This document shows, in pieces, positions 18,925 to 27,342 of a stretch of DNA of 64,000 bases. Origin of the DNA: Bacteroidota bacterium. GTDB lineage: Bacteria; Bacteroidota; Bacteroidia; JACCXN01. The translations under genes and the position numbers were made by a program. A model generated the notes under the pieces. It made no database searches. It was not told the DNA's origin and worked only from the letters and a program-made list of their open reading frames with translations. Location: positions 67,592 to 131,591 of the forward strand of contig JACCXN010000010.1 in assembly GCA_013696965.1 (NCBI GenBank). The letters run 5' to 3'. Each line of letters begins with the position of its first letter. Position 1 is the stretch's first letter.

Positions 18925-20805
18925 ATGTGTGGAATAACTGGATTTTATGCATTTAAGGGGAGCCTTCCGGAAGTTGATTTCAAAAAATTCAACGATCTGT
19001 TGATTCATCGGGGTCCTGATTCCCAAGGAGTTTTTTCCGATGATTCGATTTTTTTGGGTCATACCCGGTTAAGTATTCTTGATCTCTCAGCAAGTGGAAA
19101 CCAGCCCATGACCTCGCATAATGGAAGGTTTGTGATGGTTTACAACGGTGAAATTTACAATTACAGGGATATTGCAAATGAAATAAAAACGCATACTTCA
19201 CAAGAGGATACTATCCTTTTCAATTCATCCTCTGACACTGAAGTAATTCTGGAAGCTTTTGTTTTATGGGGCCCTGAATTTGTTCATAGATTAAATGGCA
19301 TGTTTTCAATAGCAATCTATGACACCATTGATAAAGAATTATTTCTTTTCAGAGATCGGCTAGGAATAAAACCTCTTTATTACTGCTTACATGAAGATAC
19401 AATTGTATTTTCCTCTGAATTAAAAGCTATTCAGTCCTTGGATTTTATCCCTAAAACACTTAACAAAGCAGCTATTTTCAATTTCCTCAATCTAGGTTAC
19501 ATCCCTGCTCCCCATTCCATTTACAATGAAATAAAAAAATTGCAATCCGGCTGTTATCTCAAAATAAATTCAGCAGGTTCCGAATCAATTAAGTACTGGA
19601 ACCTATATTCTCAACTTACTGACGAGGTAATCCATGAGGAAAAAAAGGCTCTTATTTTATTGAGTGATCTTCTTGTAAGTTCGGTGCAATATCAATTAAA
19701 AAGCGATGTTCCGGTTGGAATTTTTTTAAGTGGTGGAATTGATTCAAGTTTAATAGCAGCTCAAGCAGCAGGTTTATCTTCCACTCAAATTAATACTTTT
19801 TCAATTGGTTTTGAAAACAATAAGAGCAATGAAACACCTTATGCCCGAAAAGTTGCCCAACAGCTTAAGACTTGCCATTCTGATCTGATTGTTTCTGAGA
19901 AAGAAGCATTTGGATATTTTGAAGAATTAACTTCAGTTTATGATGAACCTTTTTCTGATTCCTCTGCAATTCCGGCAATGATTATATCGAAATTAGCTAA
20001 AGGTTCAGTTACCGTAACACTTTCGGGAGAAGGGGGTGATGAATTGTTTTTTGGTTATGGCTCCTATAAATGGGCAGAAAGATTAGATAATTCAATAGTC
20101 CGAAATATAGGTAAGTCCTTATATCCTGTTCTAAATAAAACTAGTAACAATAGATTAAAGCGGGCTGTTAATCTATTTAATTATTCAAGTAATGCTCGAA
20201 TTATGAGGCATATATTTTCTCAGGAGCAATATAATTTTTCAGATAAAGAGATTACTTCATTATTAGAAAAGAATTACAAAAACATTTCCTGGGACTTGAA
20301 TGAAAACCCTTATATAAAACTAAATAAAAGGAAGTTGCAGGCATCTGAAAAACAAGCCTTATTTGATTTGGAATATTATCTGCAAGATGACCTTTTAACC
20401 AAGGTTGACAGGGCAAGCATGAAATATTCAGTTGAAACAAGGGTTCCTTTTCTTGATCATAGGGTTGTTGAATTTGCTTTAAATATTTCACCTGAATTGA
20501 AAATTAAAAATGGTGTTTCTAAATATTTATTAAAGGAAATATTGTATCAATACCTTCCTAAAGAACTATTTAACCGTCCAAAACAAGGGTTTTCTATTCC
20601 ATTGGGAAAATGGTTGAAAGGGGGATTATTTAGTAATTTGATAGAAATGTATTTATCAGAAGAAACAGTGAAACATTTTGGTATTGTTAATCATCTTAAG
20701 GTAAAAGAGCTTATTTTTCGTTTTAAAAATGGGGAAGACTATTTGTACCAGAGGATTTGGTTACTTATTACCCTCCATAAGTGGTTAAAACAAAACCACA
20801 ATTGA
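18925..20805 (+). CDS. asnB: Asparagine synthetase-like glutamine amidotransferase, copy 2
   Basis: 626 residues with Cys2 (M-C-G-I-T-G), glutamine-site R-L-S-I-L-D-L and N-G-E-I-Y-N-Y, and PP-loop F-L-S-G-G-I-D-S-S (267-275). Its acceptor-domain motif is S-G-E-G-G-D-E-L-F-F-G-Y, the form typical of standard AsnB, whereas copies 1 and 3 have D-G-Q-G-A-D-E-Y-L. This places it in a different subgroup from the other two. Whether it makes asparagine or amidates a polysaccharide component is open. It is the last plus-strand gene before the convergent membrane gene at 20828. Confidence 0.9.
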   Translation: MCGITGFYAFKGSLPEVDFKKFNDLLIHRGPDSQGVFSDDSIFLGHTRLSILDLSASGNQPMTSHNGRFVMVYNGEIYNYRDIANEIKTHTSQEDTILFNSSSDTEVILEAFVLWGPEFVHRLNGMFSIAIYDTIDKELFLFRDRLGIKPLYYCLHEDTIVFSSELKAIQSLDFIPKTLNKAAIFNFLNLGYIPAPHSIYNEIKKLQSGCYLKINSAGSESIKYWNLYSQLTDEVIHEEKKALILLSDLLVSSVQYQLKSDVPVGIFLSGGIDSSLIAAQAAGLSSTQINTFSIGFENNKSNETPYARKVAQQLKTCHSDLIVSEKEAFGYFEELTSVYDEPFSDSSAIPAMIISKLAKGSVTVTLSGEGGDELFFGYGSYKWAERLDNSIVRNIGKSLYPVLNKTSNNRLKRAVNLFNYSSNARIMRHIFSQEQYNFSDKEITSLLEKNYKNISWDLNENPYIKLNKRKLQASEKQALFDLEYYLQDDLLTKVDRASMKYSVETRVPFLDHRVVEFALNISPELKIKNGVSKYLLKEILYQYLPKELFNRPKQGFSIPLGKWLKGGLFSNLIEMYLSEETVKHFGIVNHLKVKELIFRFKNGEDYLYQRIWLLITLHKWLKQNHN

Positions 20806-20827
20806 ACAAAGAGTGAACTAAATTTCT

Positions 20828-22153
20828 TTAGTTTGGTTTTTTTGCCTTGAGATAAAAATCATTAAGAAGAAACAGACTTGCAACAAAAAATGGTATTGCC
20901 GGAATTTTCAATCGAACAAGGGAACCGAAATTGGATATGGATATGCCCACTGAAAATGCAAAGAAAAGGGAAAACAAAACTGCGAACAACATCAGGGGGT
21001 TTTTCCAGATTATACTAAAAAACCCTATAAATTTCAGCTTTATCAAAAGAAATATCGTCAGGAACATTATGTAGGTGTTCTCAAGAGCAGAAATTAACAT
21101 AACAGGATTTCTAACATCTAACAATGTAGGCCGGAAATACGCTGCAAATAAAGCCTGGGGTGCTTTTAAAAACATACCTCCAATGCTTGCATCAAAATCG
21201 CCAATATCAAATGTATTACCCCCATAATAATCCTGTTTCATGTCATTCTGTGTAATGGTTGCTCTTTCCATAACACTATCCATGGCGTATAATCCAAGCA
21301 AATCACTCATTTGCAACAATGCGAAATACCCCATGGCTGAACCAATTAAAATCAAAAACGGGGATGTTAATGCAATCATTATTTTACTTTCAAATCTTGA
21401 TGATATTTGATTAGACATCCAGATTAAACAACCTGGTAATAGCGCAAATAATATATAGGGTTTAATTGCTAAAATAAGCCAACTACTAATTACCAGAAAG
21501 ACTATACTTTTTGCCAAATCTTCTCTTTTAATTACAGAGGTATAAAAGGCATATGTAAACCATCCAACGGCAGCTAAAGTTATTGTATCTTTTAATATGC
21601 CTGAACCCCAAAAAACAACTGAAGGAACAAACAAAATGGCAATAGCAAACTTTTTATACAGATGAGGAAATTCTGAACAAAAGACTTGATATAATTTCCA
21701 AATTCCAGTATAACACAACCAAGCCAATAAAAAGGAAGAAACTAAATAGCTTTTTAAGCCCAAAAAAACAAATGGAGTTAAAAATTTAACCACAAAAACA
21801 GCATGATAGTCACGTGGAGCATAAATAATATAACCAGTATCATAATTGAAGCATGCATTGGTTTCTATTGTATAACCAGTTGTAACAATTTCCCAAAAAC
21901 AAGAGAAATTGAAATACATAAGATTAATCAGTGCCCTTGCAGAAAGAAAATAATTTAAAGTATCTCCCCCTGTATAATAAAAATTGTAAATAAGACCTAA
22001 CATTAATGCCCCGAACAATTTTGCTAATAGCCCGGGGATGTAATATTGATAAATAGGATTGTGTTGATTTTTTTTTCTAATATACCAGGAAACAGCTAGA
22101 ATTAAACCTAAATAAAAAGGCGTTAGTAAAACATCCCAAAAGGTAAAAACCAT
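20828..22153 (-). CDS. Polytopic membrane protein, candidate polysaccharide polymerase
   Basis: 441 residues with roughly ten membrane segments and little else. Near 60-70 it has Y-Y-T-G-G-D-T-L-N-Y-F; a G-G-D-T-x-N-Y motif after an early membrane helix occurs in EpsG/Wzy-type polymerases, and a long non-membrane loop (about 280-320, with D-I-G-D-F-D-A-S-I-G-G) could be the periplasmic loop such enzymes carry. The context, inside a locus with a flippase and glycosyltransferases and no other Wzy candidate, supports this. I do not recognise a named family with confidence; a generic glycan-associated membrane protein is the alternative. It is on the opposite strand from its neighbours. Confidence 0.55.
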   Translation of the reverse strand: MVFTFWDVLLTPFYLGLILAVSWYIRKKNQHNPIYQYYIPGLLAKLFGALMLGLIYNFYYTGGDTLNYFLSARALINLMYFNFSCFWEIVTTGYTIETNACFNYDTGYIIYAPRDYHAVFVVKFLTPFVFLGLKSYLVSSFLLAWLCYTGIWKLYQVFCSEFPHLYKKFAIAILFVPSVVFWGSGILKDTITLAAVGWFTYAFYTSVIKREDLAKSIVFLVISSWLILAIKPYILFALLPGCLIWMSNQISSRFESKIMIALTSPFLILIGSAMGYFALLQMSDLLGLYAMDSVMERATITQNDMKQDYYGGNTFDIGDFDASIGGMFLKAPQALFAAYFRPTLLDVRNPVMLISALENTYIMFLTIFLLIKLKFIGFFSIIWKNPLMLFAVLFSLFFAFSVGISISNFGSLVRLKIPAIPFFVASLFLLNDFYLKAKKPN

Positions 22154-22186
22154 TTATTAATAATTTAAAGCTGTTTTTTCTACTAA

Positions 22187-22194
22187 CAAATGTA
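22187..22194 (-). promoter_or_regulatory. Possible -7 box for the candidate polymerase gene
   Basis: On the minus strand this reads TACATTTG, matching TAnnTTTG, with a predicted leader of about 28 bases to the start at 22153. No -33 TTG was found at a good spacing. Confidence 0.33.
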
Positions 22195-22234
22195 ATAGAT
22201 TATTATTATTATTGTTCTTGATAATTATAAACGA

Positions 22235-23425
22235 ATGAATATTCTCTATATTTCTTATGACGGGATGACAGACCAATTGGGTCAATCTCAAGTACTGCCA
22301 TATCTTATGGGTTTGTCGGGAAAGGGATATAAAATAACTTTAATTAGCTGCGAGAAACCATCAACTTTTCAAAAAGGGAGAAAGAACATTGAATCAATTA
22401 TTTCAAATAACATATTCTGGATTCCTATTCCCTATTCAAATAAATATCCGATATTTTCCCAAGCTTTAACATTTCTGAGTTTAAAAAAAAAGGTTTTTAC
22501 CACCTATAAAAACCAAGGTTTTGATATTGTCCATTGCAGAAGTTATATGGTCTCTTTAATCGGTTTGGAATTGAAAAAAAAATATGGAACAAAATTCATA
22601 TTTGATATGCGCGGATTTTGGGCAGATGAAAGATTGGAAGGGGATATTTGGAGGCTTTCAAATCCAATTCATAAATTCTTATATTATTATTTTAAAGAAA
22701 AAGAGAATGAATTTCTTGCTAATGCCGATCAAATAGTGAGTTTAACTCATGCTGCTAAAAGAGAAATACTGCAATGGGAAGGGTTAAACATCCCCTCAGA
22801 AAACATTTCAGTAATACCTTGCTGTACGGACCTCAATTTATTCTCAAATGATATAAATACTGAAAAATTCAAGGAATTCACTCTTACTTATCTTGGCTCA
22901 TTAGGCACTTGGTATATGCTTACAGAGATGCTTGTTTTCTTTAAACATTTGTTGGTTTTTAAACCCCAGGCAAATTTTTTATTTATCACAAAAGATCCTG
23001 CTGAAAAAATTTTAATTAAAGCCAGGGAATTAAATATTCCAGAGCATTTAATAAGAATTAAACCTGCTGAGAGAAAAGAGGTTCCAGCTTTATTATCTAA
23101 AAGCCATGTTTCAATTTTTTTCATAAAACCAGTATTTTCAAAAAAAGCATCCTCACCAACAAAAATGGGAGAGATAATAGCTACAGGTATTCCATTGATT
23201 ACAAATTCAGGAACCGGAGATATTGATGAAATAATTCAAGAAACAGGTTGTGGCATTGTTGTAAAAAGTTTTGAGGAAAATGAATTGAAAAAAGTTGCAG
23301 AAGAAATTGATTCACTTTTAGAAATCCCTGTTGAAAAGCTCAGAAGCACTGCTAAAGAATTGTTTTCTTTAGAAAAAGGAATCGAAACATATAACACCAT
23401 TTACAAAAAGCTTGGCCTAAAATGA
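22235..23425 (+). CDS. Glycosyltransferase family 4
   Basis: 396 residues. Starts I-L-Y-I-S-Y-D-G-M-T-D-Q-L-G-Q-S-Q-V-L-P-Y, a segment I recognise from Bacteroidota GT4 enzymes. The N-domain then shows F-D-I-V-H-C-R-S-Y and the D-M-R-G-F-W-A-D-E-R motif, and the C-domain L-T-Y-L-G-S-L-G-T-W-Y and S-P-T-K-M-G-E-I-I-A-T-G-I-P, the donor-binding region. It would extend the lipid-linked glycan in the cytoplasm. The stop overlaps the following gene's start by four bases (ATGA), so the pair is translationally coupled. It is divergent from the candidate polymerase across 81 bases. Confidence 0.9.
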   Translation: MNILYISYDGMTDQLGQSQVLPYLMGLSGKGYKITLISCEKPSTFQKGRKNIESIISNNIFWIPIPYSNKYPIFSQALTFLSLKKKVFTTYKNQGFDIVHCRSYMVSLIGLELKKKYGTKFIFDMRGFWADERLEGDIWRLSNPIHKFLYYYFKEKENEFLANADQIVSLTHAAKREILQWEGLNIPSENISVIPCCTDLNLFSNDINTEKFKEFTLTYLGSLGTWYMLTEMLVFFKHLLVFKPQANFLFITKDPAEKILIKARELNIPEHLIRIKPAERKEVPALLSKSHVSIFFIKPVFSKKASSPTKMGEIIATGIPLITNSGTGDIDEIIQETGCGIVVKSFEENELKKVAEEIDSLLEIPVEKLRSTAKELFSLEKGIETYNTIYKKLGLK

Positions 23426-24516
23426 AAATCCTTTTTTTAACCCCCTACCCCGAAAAAGAGGCTCCTAGCCAAAGGTTCAGATTCGAGCAATACCTGGACT
23501 TTTTTGAGCAAAATGGAATTACCTGTAAAATTGAATCCTTTTTAAATAAAAAAACCTGGAGTGTTTTTTATTCTCCAGGAAATAAATTCATGAAAACATG
23601 GGGCGTTTGCATGGGAATTACAAAACGTTTTTTGCTCCTTTTTAAACTTCATCAATATGATTTGATTTTTATCCACAGGGAAACTTGTTTTATCGGTCCT
23701 GCCATTTTTGAAAAATGGTATGCTCATCTTTCCGATAAAAAAATTATCTATGATTTTGATGATTCCATCTGGCTTCATGATGTATCTGATGCCAACGAAA
23801 AACTTGGTTGGCTTAAATCACCTTCAAAAACAGCCCATATTATAAAATATTCAGGACATGTAATTGCAGGAAACAATTATTTAGCTTCTTATGCTAAAAA
23901 ATTTAATGATAATGTAAGTGTTATTCCCACTACCATTGACACTTCTTACCATCATCCTTTTGTTCATGAGAATAAAAAAGGAATTACAATTGGTTGGACT
24001 GGATCTGAAACAACAGTAAGGCATTTTGAACTTATTATCCCCATACTTAAACGATTAAAGGAAAAATACGATCAAAAGGTAAATTTTCTTCTTATCTCAA
24101 ATAAACCGTCAAAGACATCTGATTTAGAAATTGAATTTATTAAATGGTCTAAAGAAACAGAAATAGAGAATCTTTCAAAAATTGATATTGGAATAATGCC
24201 TTTACCTGACGATATGTGGGCAAAAGGTAAATGTGGTTTTAAGGGCCTGCAATATATGGCTCTTGAAATTCCTGCAGTAATGTCTCCTGTTGGTGTTAAT
24301 GCTGAAATAATTGAAGATGGAGTAAACGGTTTCATTGCTTTAGATGATGTTCAATGGATTGAAAAACTATCTAAGCTTATCGAATCTGAAGAATTACGAA
24401 AAGAAATCGGAAGAAAAGGAAGAGAAACAGTAATCGAAAAATACTCGGTTGAATCACAAAAAGAGCGGTATTTGGAAGTATTTAATAAGGTTTTCAACCT
24501 GCCAAAAAAACTATAG
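23422..24516 (+). CDS. Glycosyltransferase family 4
   Basis: 364 residues. The opening I-L-F-L-T-P-Y-P-E-K-E-A-P-S-Q-R-F-R-F is a pattern of a Bacteroidota GT4 subgroup; D-F-D-D-S-I-W-L follows at about 111-118. The donor domain shows I-T-I-G-W-T-G-S-E-T-T and G-L-Q-Y-M-A-L-E-I-P-A-V-M-S, with the E-x7-E-like region partly present (E-I-I-E-D-G-V-N-G). It is the last plus-strand glycosyltransferase of the first locus; 248 bases without a gene separate it from the repeat protein. Confidence 0.88.
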   Translation: MKILFLTPYPEKEAPSQRFRFEQYLDFFEQNGITCKIESFLNKKTWSVFYSPGNKFMKTWGVCMGITKRFLLLFKLHQYDLIFIHRETCFIGPAIFEKWYAHLSDKKIIYDFDDSIWLHDVSDANEKLGWLKSPSKTAHIIKYSGHVIAGNNYLASYAKKFNDNVSVIPTTIDTSYHHPFVHENKKGITIGWTGSETTVRHFELIIPILKRLKEKYDQKVNFLLISNKPSKTSDLEIEFIKWSKETEIENLSKIDIGIMPLPDDMWAKGKCGFKGLQYMALEIPAVMSPVGVNAEIIEDGVNGFIALDDVQWIEKLSKLIESEELRKEIGRKGRETVIEKYSVESQKERYLEVFNKVFNLPKKL

Positions 24517-24752
24517 AATTTCGAATTCAATTCCTATGTTGTTCTTTTTCAGGATGGTGTAGTTAAAAAAATTTTTTTAGCAATAACTAATTCAAGTAAA
24601 AGTGATTCAATTGGTTCTGAAAAATTAAGTGATTTTTTAATACAAAGCAAATGCAATCTTCTGAATCTTTTCTTTTCCAATAATTACCTTCCTTTGTTTT
24701 CCATTTTTTATTGAAGTATGTTCAATTAAGTATATCAACTTAATAAAAAGAT

Positions 24753-24760
24753 TAAATTTG
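24753..24760 (+). promoter_or_regulatory. TAnnTTTG-like box immediately before the repeat-protein ATG
   Basis: TAAATTTG lies four bases before ATG 24765. If it works as a -7 box the transcript would be leaderless or nearly so. There is no TTG at -33, so this could be chance in AT-rich DNA. Confidence 0.25.
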
Positions 24761-24764
24761 ATAG

Positions 24765-26557
24765 ATGAGAATTGAAAAAGAAAAAGTGGTTTTGATAGTT
24801 TTAATTTATGTGTATTTTTTATTACTGTTTCCAATTCTTTCGGTAATACTATTTATACAGTATGTAATGGAAATTGGGACAACCCAAATATATGGCAAGG
24901 TGGAACTTTACCTACAGCAGGAGACTCTATTTTTATCATTCACAAGGTTAAATTAACATCAAATCTTAGTTTGATCAACAATTTTTTGAGCATTTCAACT
25001 AACTCAGAGGTATGTGGACTTTTTACCCTTAATGTTGATGCTGGATCTTTTGTAATTATTAATGGGAGTGCTCGATTAAAAGGAGTTAGCATCTATGGTC
25101 AAGTGACTATCAATGGGTCCTTAGCGACAAATTCTCTTGCTGTGAATGGTTTACTAATTAATAATGGTATTTTAGTAAATGGTTGGAATGGCGTTTGTGC
25201 TGCTATAAGCAGTTCAACTATAAATGCAACGACTTGTAACAGTTATACTTCTCCTAGTGGTAATTATGTCTGGACTTCTTCAGGTATTTATATGGATACT
25301 ATTTCAAGTTCTACTGGTTGTGATTCTATCCTAACTGTTAACCTGACGATCAATAATAGTAGTGTAACTGTTAATAAAATGGCTTGTAATAGCTACACTT
25401 CACCAAGTGGCAACTATATCTGGACTATTTCAGGCTCCTATATTGACACAATTCCTACTGCTTTTGGTTGTGATTCTGTCATCACTATAAACCTAACTAT
25501 CAATGACAATAGTTCTGTGATTATAAATGAAACAGCTTGTGCCAGTTACTCCTCTCCTAGCGGTAATCATATTTGGACCTCCACAGGCTCTTATATTGAT
25601 ACTATTCCAAATAATTCAGGATGCGATTCTGTTATAACAATAAATCTAATTGTAATTGACAACAGTTTTGTGACCATTAATAAAACTGTTTGTGCCAACT
25701 ACACTTCGCCAAGTAACAACTATTATTGGTCTTCTTCAGGTACTTATACTGATACTATTTCCAGTGCTTCCGGTTGTGATTCTATTATTACTGTCAACTT
25801 GACTATTAATAATGTCATTTCAACCATTAGCGTAACAGCCTGTGTCAGTTACACTTCTCCAAGTGGAAACTATATATGGACTACTTCTGGTACATTTACC
25901 GACACTATTCCAACTTCATTCGGTTGCGATTCTATCCTAATTATCAATCTGATTATTGATAATAGCCCTGTAACACTGAATGAAACGGCTTGTATAAGTT
26001 TTACTTCCCCAAGCGGAAACTATAGCTGGACATCTTCAGGAACTTATTTTGATACTATTCAAACTTCTTTAGGTTGTGATTCAATCCTAATAATCAATCT
26101 TATTATTAATAATAGCCCTGTAACAATATATAAAACGACCTGTATAAGTTTTACATCCCCAAGCGGAAGTTATACCTGGACAGCTTCAGGAACTTATTTT
26201 GATACTATTCCAACAGCTTTCGGTTGCGATTCAATTATAACTGTGGAACTTATAATTAGTGATGAGAATAAATATGATTTTCAAATACCTAATGTGTTTA
26301 CACCTAATGATGATGGTATAAATGATACATTTATAATTAATTATGAAGGTGTTTTAATAAATTTAGATTTAAAAATTTATACTAGATGGGGAACCTTGAT
26401 TTTTCAAGGTGGAATTGATGATTACTGGAAGGGCGATACTCCTTCGGGAAATAAATCTCCAGAAGGAGTATATTTTTATGTAGTACAATCTAAAATAGAG
26501 ATTTGTGACGAAATAACTCCACATTTTTTTCAAGGCACAGTCTCTTTATTGCGATAA
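24765..26557 (+). CDS. T9SS type B repeat protein with apparent -1 frameshift in the signal peptide
   Basis: The body of the gene is open in one frame from about 24776 to 26557 but has no ATG there that includes the secretion signal. A second frame supplies ATG 24765 and a good signal peptide start (M-R-I-E-K-E-K-V-V-L-I-V-L-I). The two frames join by a -1 step at T-TTT-TTA (24815-24821), a perfect slippery heptamer in the zero frame, giving a 597-residue product. After the join come G-N-W-D-N-P-N-I-W, then seven 50-residue repeats, then the T9SS type B tail: I-P-N-V-F-T-P-N-D-D-G-I-N-D near 515-528 of the joined protein, R-W-G-T-L-I-F, and a final G-T-V-S-L-L. The cause could be a one-T loss, phase variation or a read error. 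If the signal frame is not used, an internal TTG at 24971 gives a 528-residue protein without export signal. Confidence 0.72.
24815..24821 (+). other. T6A slippery heptamer joining two reading frames
   Basis: The bases TTTTTTA are in phase T-TTT-TTA relative to ATG 24765. A one-base backward slip here moves translation exactly into the frame of the repeat protein, with no stop between. The phase-0 frame otherwise stops at 24956. Confidence 0.6.
25228..26272 (+). repeat. Seven in-frame tandem repeats of 150-153 bases
   Basis: The Cys codon that opens each unit lies at 25235, 25385, 25538, 25691, 25841, 25991 and 26141, giving spacings of 150, 153, 153, 150, 150 and 150. Each unit encodes about 50 residues with the frame C-x-S-Y-T-S-P-S-G-N-Y, then W-T-x-S-G-x-Y-x-D-T-I, then G-C-D-S-I and N-L-x-I-N. 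Two conserved cysteines per unit could form a disulfide outside the cell. The copies are diverged in DNA but strict in length, which suggests old duplications kept for structure. Confidence 0.93.
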
Positions 26558-26765
26558 TAATAACAAAAAAACAACTAATTAAAAAATTCTATTTTAGCAT
26601 TACCTGAAAACAGGTGGCTTGAAGTGAGAACACATGCTTTTAATATTGAAGGCACCAGGGTTTGAAGAAATAAGCTCTGCTCGAGGGATTTTCGTTCCTA
26701 TATGCTTGCTGTCCATATTGAAGTTTCATAATTTCATCCCCTAGCATCCTAACGGTTATATCGTA

Positions 26766-27239
26766 TCATTCATGATGGTACTTCTCCCCTTTTAAAATAC
26801 TCATGGCCCGGTACAATTGTTCAACAAAAAAAAGTCGAACCATTTGATGGGAAAAAGTCATTTTCGATAGGGATATTTTTTCATTTGCCCTATTGTAAAC
26901 ATCCTGTGAAAAACCAAAAGGACCGCCTGTTACAAACACAAATCTTTTTATTCCTGAATTCATTTTCTGATTTATGTAACCTGAAAAGTCAAGGGAGGAA
27001 TAGTGTTTTCCATGTTCATCCAAAAGGACAACAATATCAGAAGAAGATAAATTTGCTAGTATCATCTCCCCCTCTTTTTTCTTTAATATATCAATTGAAA
27101 GGTTTTTAGCGTTTTTTATTACAGGTAGAATAAGTGTTTCAAAATTAATGTAATGCTTTAGCCTGTTTGTATAAATTAAAAAGCCTTGCTCCAGCCATTG
27201 TTCATCATTTTTTCCCACAACAATTAAAACTATATTCAT
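26766..27239 (-). CDS. rlmH: 23S rRNA (pseudouridine-1915-N3)-methyltransferase RlmH
   Basis: 157 residues, the normal RlmH length. A SPOUT methyltransferase with the trefoil-knot SAM site: I-V-L-L-D-E-H-G-K (about 90-98), F-V-T-G-G-P-F-G-F-S (about 123-132) and the C-terminal L-S-K-M-T-F-S-H-Q-M-V-R and Y-H-H-E end, all characteristic. It methylates pseudouridine 1915 in helix 69 of 23S rRNA on assembled 70S ribosomes. Start ATG at 27239. A minus-strand TACTTTTG box at 27274-27281 is a possible promoter. It is divergent from the DUF4783 gene. Confidence 0.97.
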   Translation of the reverse strand: MNIVLIVVGKNDEQWLEQGFLIYTNRLKHYINFETLILPVIKNAKNLSIDILKKKEGEMILANLSSSDIVVLLDEHGKHYSSLDFSGYINQKMNSGIKRFVFVTGGPFGFSQDVYNRANEKISLSKMTFSHQMVRLFFVEQLYRAMSILKGEKYHHE

Positions 27240-27257
27240 TATATCAACTCAATATAT

Positions 27258-27281
27258 TATTTTTGTACTTTCACAAAAGTA
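27258..27281. promoter_or_regulatory. Divergent -7-like boxes between rlmH and the DUF4783 gene
   Basis: Plus-strand TATTTTTG at 27258-27265 faces the DUF4783 gene, and minus-strand TACTTTTG at 27274-27281 faces rlmH. Both fit TAnnTTTG. The minus box has a TTG-equivalent 10 bases away (27292-27294); the plus box has none. Two start sites would sit nearly back to back. Confidence 0.35.
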
Positions 27282-27342
27282 AAAGAAAACACAAGCTTTG
27301 GCTTAAAATTTGAGAAAAGAAAACGTTAAAACAGTCTTAATC

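Noticed and set aside
25228-26272. Tandem array that could look like CRISPR
   Set aside because: Unit length is 150-153 bases, the copies are diverged, and all are in one reading frame, so it is a protein repeat.
24971-26557. Internal TTG as the true start of the repeat protein
   Set aside because: In the same frame the coding signal continues upstream with G-N-W-D-N-P-N-I-W and other conserved-looking residues to about 24842, so a start at 24971 would cut off part of the protein and leave no signal peptide.
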